In this document: one piece after another, positions 8,687 to 16,876 of the stretch
Position numbering within the stretch: the first letter of the stretch is position 1
How the letters are laid out: each line of letters opens with the position of its first letter
Source of the DNA: Allosphingosinicella deserti
Lineage (GTDB): Bacteria; Pseudomonadota; Alphaproteobacteria; Sphingomonadales; Sphingomonadaceae
NCBI RefSeq assembly: GCF_003012735.1
Contig: NZ_PXYI01000008.1
Span: 124,001-188,000 of the forward strand
DNA length: 64,000 nt
Direction: 5' to 3'
Program-made: the position numbers and the translations under genes
The notes under the pieces: generated by a model
Databases searched by the model: none
Told to the model about the DNA's origin: nothing
What the model saw: the letters and a program-made list of their open reading frames with translations, nothing else

Positions 8687-9037
8687 ATGATGCGCCGCCA
8701 GTTCCGGATCGCGCCGATGCTGGGGTTGGCGCTCTTCGCCTCCGCATGCGGCAGGGCACCGATATCGTTCGACAAAGCCGGCTGGGCCGCCGAACGCGGT
8801 AATTACGATCGCAAGAGCAGCCGCGGCGCCATGGTCGGTGGTCTCGACGAGGCGGGCATCGTCATCGGCGCACCGCGGGAAAGGGTGCGCGCTCTGCTTG
8901 GCGAACCGGATTCGACCGGGCCGCAGGCCGACATCTATTTTCTCGGGCGCAGCGCGACCGGCCCCGGTTTCGAGACCTACCGGATCGACTACGAACCCGG
9001 TAACCGCGTGCGTGCCGCGTCCGTGCGGCGGAGCTGA
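8687..9037 (+). CDS. Small lipoprotein, hypothetical
   Basis: A 116-residue protein from the ATG at 8687 (ATG at 8690 equally possible). The N-terminus 'RRQFRIAPMLGLALFASACG' is a type II signal peptide with lipobox F-A-S-A-C, so the mature protein should be a lipid-anchored envelope protein. The mature part contains 'IGAPRERVRALLGEPD', reminiscent of the BamE/SmpA pattern 'G.s...V...lG.P', and ends in a short beta-rich segment ('FETYRIDYEPGNRV'). Membership of the BamE-like fold is an inference from that motif. It follows the gene at 8383 by 16 bases. Confidence 0.65.
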   Translation: MMRRQFRIAPMLGLALFASACGRAPISFDKAGWAAERGNYDRKSSRGAMVGGLDEAGIVIGAPRERVRALLGEPDSTGPQADIYFLGRSATGPGFETYRIDYEPGNRVRAASVRRS

Positions 9038-9064
9038 CGTCCACGCGTCCGCCCAAACTCTGCG

Positions 9065-9096
9065 GAACCGTCATACCTGCGTTCGCAGGTCGGTTC
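9065..9096. terminator. Hairpin between convergent genes
   Basis: GAACCG (9065-9070) pairs with CGGTTC (9091-9096), and inside it ACCTGCG (9075-9081) pairs with CGCAGGT (9084-9090) around a TT loop. It sits between the convergent lipoprotein and hydrolase genes. There is no T tract; it could be a bidirectional terminator or a copy of a dispersed palindromic repeat. Confidence 0.5.
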
Positions 9097-9153
9097 TCTG
9101 GCGCGATCGACCCCGCGGCTCGGGGTCGTGCGGGACGTGGTGCCGCGCCGAAC

Positions 9154-10527
9154 TCAATCTGCGGTAGCGCAGCGTTCGAGCGCCGGCCGCCGGCGCACGA
9201 ATGCGGAGACCGCGCGTTCAAAGCAGTCGGGCGCGACGAGGGCGAGGAAGTGCGCGCCGCGTTCGATGGTGGTGAAGTGCACTTCACCAGCCACCGAAAG
9301 CAACGTCTTTTGGGCACGCGCGCCTTCATAAGAGGTATTCGGATCGAGAGTGCCATGCACGATCAGGGTGCGTGGCAATTGCACGGGGTTTCGACCAAAC
9401 AAGCCGTCGCGCGCATAGAGAGGGACGGGGCTGTCGACCAGGAAGCCCGGTAACGGGCTGGTGAACAAGGCTCCCTCGGCTTCCTGTGCCACGATTTCCT
9501 TGGTCAGGGACCGGCGATCATTGTTCTCGGAACCGCTGATCAGAATCACCAGCGGGAGCGACGGCGGGGATTGCGGGTAGCGGCTCAGTTCGGCCCCTCG
9601 ATCCCGCAAGTCCTGTACGCTCCTGACCAATTGCTGATCGTCATCGCGCGACAGGCCTTCGATCACGTCCGGAATGCGTCGGCGAAGATCGGGAAAGGTC
9701 AGCAGACCCGCCATGAAGCGCCGCAAATCTCCCCCGGGTACCGTGCTCACCCAGCGGGGCGCCTGGTGCGCCAGCAGCGCGCGATATTGGGCAGTTTGAG
9801 CGGGGGTGAGCAGCGCCCGGCCAACGGAGTCGACGATTTCGGTGCGGTGGCTGAGGTCCCATTGCGCATCGGCTTCCGGCGGGACGAGGCCGTCGAGAAC
9901 GATCCCGTCGATCTTCGGCGGCGCCGCCTGCATCATCCTCAGGATGAGCTGGGTGCCATAGGATACGCCGTAGACGTAGACCTCGCCGGGCCGGCGATAA
10001 GTCGTGATCAATGTCGACAGATCGTGCGCGGCGTTGGTGATGGTGAAAGCGCGGGTTCGCGCCGGGTCGCTGTGAAGCGCAGCGATGCAGGGTCCCCATT
10101 CGTCGCCGGCCAGCGCAATCCCGTCAGGTCCGTCGGGCGCTTCCTCCCGCGGGCACAGCTTCGTCGAATAGCCTGTCCCGCGATGATCGGGTATGACGAG
10201 ATCATAGTCGCGGAACGTCCGCCGGAACGTCGCAAGCACCGGATAGAAGGAAGCGCCCGGCTCCCCGGGGCCGCCGGCGATGAGCCATACTTCGCCACGC
10301 CTGCGACGACGGTCGTCCGCGGGAAACTTGCGGACGAAAAGATCGATTTCCTCCGCCCGCTTTGCGGCGGAAGCCTCCAGCGGCACCCGGGCCACCGTGC
10401 AGAGCGACCCGGCGAGCCCTGGAAGGGTGGCCGCGTCCGCACAGGGCTGGAAGGTCGTGGCGGCGGCGGGATCGGCCTGGCTCAAAAGGAAGAAGGACAA
10501 GCCGGCGGCTACGAGAAACTTCAGCAT
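9154..10527 (-). CDS. Secreted alpha/beta hydrolase (tripeptidyl aminopeptidase-like)
   Basis: A 457-residue alpha/beta-hydrolase with a Sec signal peptide (about 1-23, 'LVAAGLSFFLLSQADPAAA'). Oxyanion-hole region 'WLIAGGPGEPGASF' (about 82-95) and 'PDHRGTGYS' precede the nucleophile elbow 'VYGVSYGTQ' (G-x-S-x-G, Ser about 190). The acid is probably in 'VHGTLDPNTSYEGA' and the catalytic His in 'ERGAHFLAL' near the end. The C-terminal part resembles the TAP-like domain of S33 peptidases such as SlpD/E and tripeptidyl aminopeptidase. It probably acts on peptides or esters in the periplasm or outside the cell. It is transcribed alone. Confidence 0.82.
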   Translation of the reverse strand: MLKFLVAAGLSFFLLSQADPAAATTFQPCADAATLPGLAGSLCTVARVPLEASAAKRAEEIDLFVRKFPADDRRRRRGEVWLIAGGPGEPGASFYPVLATFRRTFRDYDLVIPDHRGTGYSTKLCPREEAPDGPDGIALAGDEWGPCIAALHSDPARTRAFTITNAAHDLSTLITTYRRPGEVYVYGVSYGTQLILRMMQAAPPKIDGIVLDGLVPPEADAQWDLSHRTEIVDSVGRALLTPAQTAQYRALLAHQAPRWVSTVPGGDLRRFMAGLLTFPDLRRRIPDVIEGLSRDDDQQLVRSVQDLRDRGAELSRYPQSPPSLPLVILISGSENNDRRSLTKEIVAQEAEGALFTSPLPGFLVDSPVPLYARDGLFGRNPVQLPRTLIVHGTLDPNTSYEGARAQKTLLSVAGEVHFTTIERGAHFLALVAPDCFERAVSAFVRRRPALERCATAD

Positions 10528-10710
10528 CGCATCGGCCCTATGCTGTCCGCGCCATTCGCGCCAGTCGGCTCGGATTGAAGCTCCAGCGCCGCCGACGCCT
10601 ACGAAGGCCGAGCCCCCGAGCAGGCCGATACAGCGTGGGGCGGAATGCGGCCCAAATCCGCGAGCGGTTCGGAAAAAAGCCGCCCTCGGATCGAGGCCGC
10701 GCGCTCCGGA

Positions 10711-11310
10711 TCAGCCTGGAACGGAGACCGCGTCGGTGACGTGGATGACCCCGTTCGATTGCATCACGTCCGCCTGGGACACGGTGGCGGAATTGCCCTT
10801 GCCGTCGACCAGGATGACGTCGCTGCCGCGCATCCGCGCAGTGAGGGTGCCGCCCTGGACGGTGGTCAGCATCGCGCTGCCGCCGCCGGCGCGGATCGCC
10901 GCCATCAGATCGACGGCGCTCGTGCGCCCGGGAACGACATGGTAGATCAGCACCGATTGCAGCATCGCCTTGTTTTCCGGCCGCAGCAGCGTTTCGACGG
11001 TGCCGGCAGGCAGCTTCGCGAATGCGGCGTTGGTCGGCGCGAACACGGTGAACGGCCCCGCGCCGGAAAGCGTCTCGACCAGACCGGCAGCCTTGACCGC
11101 GGCGACGAGCGTGGTGTGGTCGGCGGAGTTCACCGCATTCTCGATGATGTTGCGGGTCGGGTACATCTCCGCGCCGCCGACCATCACGGTAGCGTCGGCC
11201 GCCGTGGAGGCGGTGGCGGCTGCCATGCGGTCGTCGTTCATGGCGCAGGCCGAGACCCAGCTCGCTCCGGCGATCAGGGCGGCAGCAGAGACGATGGTTA
11301 GGGTGCGCAT
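10711..11310 (-). CDS. Fasciclin-domain lipoprotein
   Basis: A 199-residue protein with a lipoprotein signal ('LIAGASWVSACAM', lipobox V-S-A-C) and one complete fasciclin (FAS1) domain from about residue 55 to the end. FAS1 landmarks are 'GPFTVFAPTNAAFAKLPAGT' (H1 box) and 'YHVVPGRTSA' (H2 box), closing with 'NGVIHVTDAV'. FAS1 domains mediate adhesion and cell-surface contacts. The gene lies 73 bases downstream of the anti-sigma gene on the same strand. The same trio, ECF sigma K, its anti-sigma RskA and FAS1 proteins, occurs in Mycobacterium, where the sigma factor drives the FAS1 genes. A perfect GGAGG lies four bases before the start. Confidence 0.88.
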   Translation of the reverse strand: MRTLTIVSAAALIAGASWVSACAMNDDRMAAATASTAADATVMVGGAEMYPTRNIIENAVNSADHTTLVAAVKAAGLVETLSGAGPFTVFAPTNAAFAKLPAGTVETLLRPENKAMLQSVLIYHVVPGRTSAVDLMAAIRAGGGSAMLTTVQGGTLTARMRGSDVILVDGKGNSATVSQADVMQSNGVIHVTDAVSVPG

Positions 11311-11383
11311 AAGTCCTCCGGGTGAAGCAGCCTCGATGGCTGCGGGAAGAGCTACGGCGCGGACGCGCGAACGGATGCGCGGC

Positions 11384-12145
11384 TCAGATCCGGTCGAGTG
11401 TGCCCGATGCGATCACGGGTCCGGTCGGCAGGCCGGTGGGCGATCCGCCGGCCGGCTCGACGGACAAGGCGATCGTCGCCTCGGGCCCGAACGCGGCGGC
11501 AAGCGCGGCCGGGATGCGGATGCGCTGCGGCGTCGCCGAACGGATCAGCCCAAGCGAGACCGGCGTGGTCGCACCGGCGGGGATCAGCCAGAGCTGGCGA
11601 TCGCGGCCGGGCGCCGGCGCCAGCCGTACCGGCGTGACGAGGATCGTGCCGCGTCCCGCGTCGACTGCGACCGCCAGGGCGGCGCTGTTGTCGTCGGAGG
11701 CAAGCGACGCGATCAGGGCCGGTTCCGGCTGCGCGCGAACCGGCGGCGGCGCCGGCCGCTCCGGCTCGGCGATGCGCAGGCCGAGCACCAGTGCCAGTCC
11801 GGCGGCGAGCGCCGTCATCGCGAGCGCGGTGCGGCGCCAGGCCCGCTCCCTGCCGGAAATCGGAACGATACTGTTTGGCCGCTCTTCGCCAGATCCCGCT
11901 CCGCGCGATTGCGCATCGAGCCTGCGCTCGATCCGCTGCCACAGGTCGGCGGGCGGTTCGATGTCGCGGACGCCGTCGAACAGCGGGCCGAGGCGCCGGT
12001 GCCAGGCGTCGACCGCAGCTGAGAAGTCCGCATCGCGGCTCAGCCGCATGCCGGCGTCGGCAAGATCCTCGCCTTCGAGAAGACCAAGGACGAATTCGGC
12101 CGCGAGCACGTCGCGCTCGTCGCCGGGGCCAAGCGAGTCGCTCAT
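11384..12145 (-). CDS. RskA-type membrane anti-sigma factor
   Basis: A 253-residue protein. The cytosolic N-terminal 95 residues ('LAAEFVLGLLEGEDLADAGM', 'WHRRLGPLFDGV', 'PPADLWQRIERRL') match the anti-sigma domain of the RskA group. One membrane helix follows (about 110-130, 'ALAMTALAAGLALVLGL'), then a periplasmic beta-rich domain of the RskA C-terminal kind ('LWLIPAG', 'PVSLGLI', 'ALSVEPAGGSPTGLPTGPV'). It should hold the ECF sigma factor at the membrane until a signal releases it. Its ATG overlaps the sigma stop codon as ATGA (12142-12145), so translation is coupled. The frame is open far upstream, but that extension is only the antisense-like overlap with the sigma gene. Confidence 0.88.
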   Translation of the reverse strand: MSDSLGPGDERDVLAAEFVLGLLEGEDLADAGMRLSRDADFSAAVDAWHRRLGPLFDGVRDIEPPADLWQRIERRLDAQSRGAGSGEERPNSIVPISGRERAWRRTALAMTALAAGLALVLGLRIAEPERPAPPPVRAQPEPALIASLASDDNSAALAVAVDAGRGTILVTPVRLAPAPGRDRQLWLIPAGATTPVSLGLIRSATPQRIRIPAALAAAFGPEATIALSVEPAGGSPTGLPTGPVIASGTLDRI

Positions 12146-12747
12146 CGCTCGAGACAGTCCCGCAAGCGAAGCAGTCCCCGGCGAATCCAGCTCTTCATCG
12201 TCCCCAGCGGCACCGCCCAGTGGGTCGCCAGCTCGCTGTAGCTCAATCCATCGTAGAAGGTCGCCTTGATCGCCTGGTTCTGGCGCTCTTCGAGTTCGCC
12301 GAGGCAGAGTGCGATCCGCCCGCCTTCTTCGGCCGCCTGCAACTGCTCGAGTGCGCCAATGCTGCCGTCGGGGACGTCCATCGCCTCGTCGAGCGTGGCT
12401 GCCTTGCGCGCGCCCAGCGCTCGACGGCGGTCGATAGCCCGGTTGCGCGCCATTGTGGCAAGCCAGGTGATCGGGCTCGCCTTGGCCGGATCGAACGTGC
12501 CCGCCTTTCGCCACACGCTGAAATACACTTCCTGCAGTGCTTCTTCGGCTTCGCCGGCTTCGCCGAGAATGCAGACGCAGATGCCGAACAGCTTGGCGGA
12601 TGTCCGCCTGTAGACTTCGGCGAGCGCGGGGCGGCTGCCCTCCGACACCTGGCGAAGCGCCGAGACGAGGTCCTCCCGCTCGAGCGAGGCGTTGGTCGAG
12701 AGCCGATCCACTGCTGCCGATGTGCCACAATCGTCACGCGTCAACAA
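12142..12747 (-). CDS. ECF RNA polymerase sigma factor (SigK-like group)
   Basis: A 201-residue sigma-70 family factor with region 2 ('ALAEVYRRTSAKLFGICVCI', 'EEALQEVYFSVWRKAGTF', 'PITWLATMARNRAIDRRRA') and region 4 ('GELEERQNQAIKATFYDGLS', 'ELATHWAVPLGTMKSWIRRG'). Sigma 1.1 and 3 are absent, as in ECF factors. Pairing with an RskA-type anti-sigma and a FAS1 gene places it in the SigK-like ECF group. The start is unclear: a TTG at 12747 has no obvious Shine-Dalgarno sequence, and a GTG at 12711 is possible. Only 95 bases separate it from the divergent adhesin gene, so a shared control region is likely. Confidence 0.88.
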   Translation of the reverse strand: MLTRDDCGTSAAVDRLSTNASLEREDLVSALRQVSEGSRPALAEVYRRTSAKLFGICVCILGEAGEAEEALQEVYFSVWRKAGTFDPAKASPITWLATMARNRAIDRRRALGARKAATLDEAMDVPDGSIGALEQLQAAEEGGRIALCLGELEERQNQAIKATFYDGLSYSELATHWAVPLGTMKSWIRRGLLRLRDCLER

Positions 12748-12842
12748 TGACGCGATTTATATCGATCCCGCTGCATCCGGAGCGGTGTTCGCTCCGTAGC
12801 TCGTGCGCGGCCGCACTGACGGCACGCCTACGGGAGATCCTT

Positions 12843-14300
12843 ATGAACATTGTTGCCTTTCGCGCCGCCTTGCTGTCCGCCGGCATGTTCGGCTTCGGCT
12901 TCGCTGCTGTTCCGGCGCACGCCGATCCGACGCCCGAGTGCAATGTCGGAGCGAGCGCCGATAGCACCGAATGCGGCGTGAACAGCGCCGCCGGAGCGGC
13001 CGGAGCGACCGCGGTTGGTGACAATGCGCGTGCGGTCGCAACCGAGACGGTGGTCGTCGGCAACGACGCGGCGGCGCTGGGCGCCGGCGGCATTGCGATC
13101 GGCGGCAACAGCGACGGCGGCGCGTTCGGCGCATTGGCCACCGACGCGGCCGGCATTGCGCTGGGAGCCGACAGCGAGGCGCGGCAGACGGGCGCGATTT
13201 CGATCGGCAGCGACGGCGACGCCAATGGCGATGGTGCCGTCGCCAACGGCGTCGATGCGATGGCGGTTGGTACCGACGCAGCCGCCACCGGCAACTCGAC
13301 GACTGCGGTTGGCGGCGAAAGCATCGCCACCGGCCCGGGGGCGACCGCATATGGCTGGCGTTCCGCGGCAGGCGCCGAGCGCGCGACGGCGCTCGGCCAT
13401 CTCAGCACCGCGACCGGGATACGCTCGACCGCAGTCGGCGAGGCAGCCTCGGCGACGGGGCTGACCTCGACCGCACTCGGCAACCTCGCGGTTGCGAGCG
13501 ATGAGGATGCGGTTGCGATCGGCGATGCGGCCGTTTCGTCCGGCTTCCACTCCACCGCGGTCGGCGGCGAAGCCGTCGCGTCCGGGCGCGGCGCGCAGGC
13601 CTTCGGCTGGCAATCGCGTGCCACCGGCGGCTTGTCGCTCGCGGCCGGCCATCAGGCGGTCGCCGGCGGTGCCCAGGCCACCGCGATCGGCAAGAACGCC
13701 AATGCGGCGCAGGACAATTCGACCGCGCTCGGCTTCGGGGCGACCACCAATGCCGCCAATCAGGTCACGCTCGGCGGCGCCGGCAGCTCGGTCCGGGTCG
13801 GCGACATCGCGGCGAGCACGGCCGCCCAGACCGGCACGATCTCGGTTGCGACGGTGGATGCCAACGGAACGCTCGGACGCGACACCGCGATCATCCCGAC
13901 GCTCCAGGCGTTGCAGGGCGCCTCGACCACCCAGGGCGGTCAGATCGGCGCGCTGCAATCCTCGTCGTCGGTCCAGGCCGGCCAGATTTCGGCGCTGCAG
14001 ACGGCGCAAAGCGGAATGAATGGGCGCATCGACACCTTGTACGATCTGCGTGATCAGGATCGGCGCGATCTGCGCCAGGGCGTCGCTGCGGCCGTTGCGA
14101 TCGGCAGCGCACCGATGCCGTCCGAAGCGGGACGCACCAGCTATGTCGTGAACGGCGCCACCTTCCGCGGCGAATATGCGGTCGGCGGATCGATCATGCA
14201 CCGCATCGGCGGCGACACGCCGTTCGCGATCGGCGGCGGCTTCTCGTTCGCGGGCAACAAGAACAATGCATTCCGAGTCGGCGTCGCAGGCGAGTTCTGA
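12843..14300 (+). CDS. YadA-like trimeric autotransporter adhesin
   Basis: A 485-residue protein. A signal peptide of about 30 residues ends near 'PAHAD'. The passenger (about 45-330) is made of repeated 14-residue YadA head units with recurrent 'TAVG', 'ATALG' and 'AVAIG' motifs. A neck-like segment ('ANQVTLGGAGSSVRVGDIA') leads into a short coiled-coil stalk rich in Q, A and S, and the C-terminal 75 residues form the four-strand YadA anchor, ending 'FRVGVAGEF' with the terminal Phe of outer-membrane proteins. Three chains form one barrel and display the head outside. It is short for the family. Divergence from the sigma operon suggests co-regulation. GGGAG lies seven bases before the ATG. 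Confidence 0.9.
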   Translation: MNIVAFRAALLSAGMFGFGFAAVPAHADPTPECNVGASADSTECGVNSAAGAAGATAVGDNARAVATETVVVGNDAAALGAGGIAIGGNSDGGAFGALATDAAGIALGADSEARQTGAISIGSDGDANGDGAVANGVDAMAVGTDAAATGNSTTAVGGESIATGPGATAYGWRSAAGAERATALGHLSTATGIRSTAVGEAASATGLTSTALGNLAVASDEDAVAIGDAAVSSGFHSTAVGGEAVASGRGAQAFGWQSRATGGLSLAAGHQAVAGGAQATAIGKNANAAQDNSTALGFGATTNAANQVTLGGAGSSVRVGDIAASTAAQTGTISVATVDANGTLGRDTAIIPTLQALQGASTTQGGQIGALQSSSSVQAGQISALQTAQSGMNGRIDTLYDLRDQDRRDLRQGVAAAVAIGSAPMPSEAGRTSYVVNGATFRGEYAVGGSIMHRIGGDTPFAIGGGFSFAGNKNNAFRVGVAGEF

Positions 14301-14307
14301 GGAGATC

Positions 14308-14339
14308 GGGCGGCGGAGCCAGGTCCGGCTCCGCCGCCC
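14308..14339. terminator. Strong hairpin terminator, probably bidirectional
   Basis: GGGCGGCGGAGCC (14308-14320) and GGCTCCGCCGCCC (14327-14339) form a perfect 13-bp stem with a 6-base loop. It lies between the convergent adhesin and OsmC genes. Confidence 0.8.
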
Positions 14340-14346
14340 GCTTCGG

Positions 14347-14826
14347 TCATGCTTCCGAGTAGGTTGCCGCGTAGGATACGGGGAAGTTCACGGATCGGGC
14401 GATGAAGCAATATTTGTGGACCTCCAGGTGGATCGTGTCCGCTTGGGCGAGGTCCGCACCGGCCGCGACCCTGATCACGGGGCGCAGGGTCGCCCGCAGG
14501 AAGCGGCCGGCGCCGTCGGCCGAGGTCTCGCCGATCGCTTCGGGTTCGTCGCGATAGCCGTGCACGACGATCCCCGCATTGCTCGCCAGATGCAGATACC
14601 ACAGCATGTGGCAAGCGGAGAGCGAGGCGATCAGCAGGTCTTCGGGATTGTGCAGGGCAGGGTCGCCGCCGAGAAGCGGGTCGTTGGAACAGTGGATGAC
14701 CGGCTTGCCGGGCGTGGTCACATCCCAGGTCCTGTCATAGCCGCGATAGCGGAGCGTGCCTTGGCCGCGATCGCCGGTCCACTCGATCGTGCATCCATAG
14801 GGATGCTCCTTGGGCGGTTTGCTCAA
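14347..14826 (-). CDS. OsmC family peroxidase-like protein
   Basis: A 159-residue cytosolic protein of the OsmC/Ohr fold. The two reactive cysteines are in 'IASLSACHMLWYL' (about 74) and 'EVHKYCFIARSV' (about 140), spaced as in the family, with the usual His and Glu partners nearby. OsmC proteins reduce organic hydroperoxides. The N-terminal 'GRYD' style beta strands and the 'NPEDLLIASL' element are typical. Translation starts at a TTG with GAGGAG eight bases upstream. Its 5' end is 161 bases from the divergent glutathione transferase gene, another thiol-based detoxification gene. Confidence 0.88.
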   Translation of the reverse strand: MSKPPKEHPYGCTIEWTGDRGQGTLRYRGYDRTWDVTTPGKPVIHCSNDPLLGGDPALHNPEDLLIASLSACHMLWYLHLASNAGIVVHGYRDEPEAIGETSADGAGRFLRATLRPVIRVAAGADLAQADTIHLEVHKYCFIARSVNFPVSYAATYSEA

Positions 14827-14987
14827 TTGCTGCTCCTCGCTTCGGTTAGGGGCTTACTGCTCGGGGAAAGCCCCATCGTAGATCGCGCTGATGCGGCGAA
14901 GAGCGCCCGGGGTAAAGGACAAGTGGCCCGCATCGCCTGCCAGCCTCTATGCAAGGAGGCACCGACAGGCGCAGGATTGCAGCCGCC

Positions 14988-15626
14988 ATGAAACTCCTCT
15001 TCAGCCGCAATCCCAATCCCCGCTTGGCAGTGGCGGTGGCGCGCCATCTTCAGGCGGATGTCGCGTTCGAGTTCGCCGCACCGTTCGCGCCCGGTCAGGC
15101 GGAGCGCTATCGCCCGCTCAACCCCAACCTCTCGCTGCCGATCCTCGTCATCGAAGGGAAGGGCCTGTGGGAGGCGGACGCGATTGCCTGCCGGCTCTCG
15201 CGCGACGTCCGGTCCGAATTCTGGCGAACCGCCGACGATCAGCCCGACATGATCCGATGGATCAGCTGGGGAAAGGATCATTTCATGCGCGCATGCGACG
15301 TCGTTCACTTCGAGCGCGGGACGAAGCAGCGTTACGGTCTCGGCCCGGTGGATCCCCACCACGTCGAGGCGGGGCTGAGAGACTTTCGCATCGCCGCCGC
15401 GCTTCTCGACGCCGAACTCTCGCACCGGGATTGGCTGGTCGGCGAAACGGTGTCCTACGCCGACTTCCGAATGGCGACGTTCCTGCCGTTCAACGATGTC
15501 GCCCGTCTTCCCCTCGGCGACTATCCCGCCATCGTGCACTGGTACGGCCGTATCGAGGCAATCGCGGCGTGGCGCGACCCCTTCGCGGGCTTGGATGCGC
15601 CCCAGCTGCCGCCGCTGCAAGGCTAG
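14988..15626 (+). CDS. Glutathione S-transferase family protein
   Basis: A 212-residue protein with the two-domain GST layout. The thioredoxin-like N-terminal domain (about 1-78) starts 'MKLLFSRNPNPRLAVAVARH' with a likely active-site Ser/Asn, and holds the cis-proline glutathione site in 'NLSLPILVIEGKGLWEADAI' (L-P-I-L then E-A-D). The helical C-terminal domain contains 'DWLVGETVSYADFRMATFLP', the conserved N-capping box. It probably conjugates or reduces small electrophiles in the cytosol. An upstream ATG at 14949 would add 13 residues without fold logic. The stop codon region overlaps the convergent EEP gene by four bases (15623-15626). Confidence 0.88.
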   Translation: MKLLFSRNPNPRLAVAVARHLQADVAFEFAAPFAPGQAERYRPLNPNLSLPILVIEGKGLWEADAIACRLSRDVRSEFWRTADDQPDMIRWISWGKDHFMRACDVVHFERGTKQRYGLGPVDPHHVEAGLRDFRIAAALLDAELSHRDWLVGETVSYADFRMATFLPFNDVARLPLGDYPAIVHWYGRIEAIAAWRDPFAGLDAPQLPPLQG

Positions 15627-16711
15627 GCTGCGCGCCGGGCGGTCTGCAGCCGGTAGCGCACGGCATAGCCGATATGGTCGGACAGCATCGTCCCGTCACT
15701 CTCGATCCCGAACGGCACATCGATCGCCTGGGGGACGAGTTCGGCGCCGGCGGCGGGGAGGGCGATCTGCCAGTCCTTGTTGTGGCGGAGGGCGCGTGCA
15801 GCGTCGCGGGGCATGGCGCTGCCGCAGGGTGCCCCTGCGACGAAACATGCGCGCAGGCTCCCGCCGGTGAGCGCGATCGATTTGCGGTTCAGCCAGCGCC
15901 CGACGACGGCGTGGGCGAGAGCCCGCCGCTCCGGCGATCGGCCGACGTTGAGGTCGCCGGCGATGATCGTCGGCACGCCGCGGGGCACCACCCTGGCGCG
16001 GAAGCGGTCGAGTTCCTCGAACTGCCGGCGATAGGCTTCGAGGGCCCGCTCGGGACTGACTCCGGACGCCTTGCGGGCGTTGAGATGGGTGTTGATGATC
16101 GCCACCGGCGTTGCGCGACCCGGCACCGCGATCAGCACCGCCACCATACCCTTGTTGGCAAGGCAATCGTAGCCGGCGCAGGCGGTAGCCGAAAACGCGG
16201 CCGTCCGGACATCCAGGATCGGGTAATCGGACAGGATCTGGAGACCGCTGTCGGTGATCTTGCCGATCCCTTCGCCCTTCAGCGGGTTCGCCGATCCGAG
16301 AAATGCTTTCTCGGCGAGGGCCGGCCTTCCTGTGGCGGGCCCCTCAAGGCCGGGGCCGAACGCGCTGTGACGATATCCGGAATCGCGACCGATCCGTTTC
16401 GCCGTATCGGTGAAGGCCTCCTGGAGCAGCACCACCCGAGGTTGCCGTCCCGCAGCGCGTAGCCGCCGAAGCCGATCGCCGATCCGGGCAAGCGCCGCGT
16501 CCCGCTCCCACGCGAGCGGCCATGGCAGACCCTTCACATTGTAGGTGAGGATCGTAAGGTCACCTTGCTCCGCCGTGGCGGGACCATTGCCCCGAACGGC
16601 GGGTTCGAGGCCGAGTGGCGCGGCGCCGAGGTGTGACGGGGGCTGGGCTGCGCCGACGGTCAGCGCGGCGAAGGCCAGGATCATGGTCCGTCCGGAGAGC
16701 GAAATCGCCAT
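15623..16711 (-). CDS. Secreted endonuclease/exonuclease/phosphatase (EEP) family hydrolase
   Basis: A 362-residue protein with a signal peptide ('MILAFAALTVGAAQ') and an EEP fold. Landmarks in order: 'LTILTYNVKGLPW' (Asn ligand), 'VVLLQEAFTDTAKR' (metal Glu), 'AIINTHLNARKASG' (catalytic His region), 'IIAGDLNVGRSPERRAL' (D-x-N) and 'TMLSDHIGYAVRYR' (S-D-H). Such enzymes cleave phosphodiesters; secreted ones include neutral sphingomyelinases and DNases, and the insert 'CAGYDCLANKG' is of the sphingomyelinase-like kind. The actual substrate is not fixed by sequence. An ATG at 16684 would remove nine residues and may be the true start. Confidence 0.82.
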   Translation of the reverse strand: MAISLSGRTMILAFAALTVGAAQPPSHLGAAPLGLEPAVRGNGPATAEQGDLTILTYNVKGLPWPLAWERDAALARIGDRLRRLRAAGRQPRVVLLQEAFTDTAKRIGRDSGYRHSAFGPGLEGPATGRPALAEKAFLGSANPLKGEGIGKITDSGLQILSDYPILDVRTAAFSATACAGYDCLANKGMVAVLIAVPGRATPVAIINTHLNARKASGVSPERALEAYRRQFEELDRFRARVVPRGVPTIIAGDLNVGRSPERRALAHAVVGRWLNRKSIALTGGSLRACFVAGAPCGSAMPRDAARALRHNKDWQIALPAAGAELVPQAIDVPFGIESDGTMLSDHIGYAVRYRLQTARRAA

Positions 16712-16876
16712 GTGCGCATATTAGGCCCGGCCCGATTCACTGCGATGACGCGCGCTTTGCTCAGGCACGACGGCCACGAGACAATTCCGTCACAGTCCGG
16801 TGATCGCCGCTGTCACATAACGGGCTTCGGAACGCTCGCCGCTGGGCGCGTCCGCGCCTCGGCGCAGCGCTGCAGG

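Noticed and set aside
9063-9083. GGAACC followed by CGTT, resembling an EcfG promoter
   Set aside because: The spacer is only about ten bases against the needed 15-17, and it lies inside the hairpin between convergent genes.
12537-12842. N-terminal extension of the adhesin gene
   Set aside because: The frame is open upstream of 12843 but runs antisense through the sigma gene; the signal peptide and GGGAG site support the ATG at 12843.
12828-14201. 457-residue frame opposite the adhesin
   Set aside because: Its regular Arg/Ala/Gly repeats mirror the head repeats of the adhesin on the other strand, so it is a shadow.
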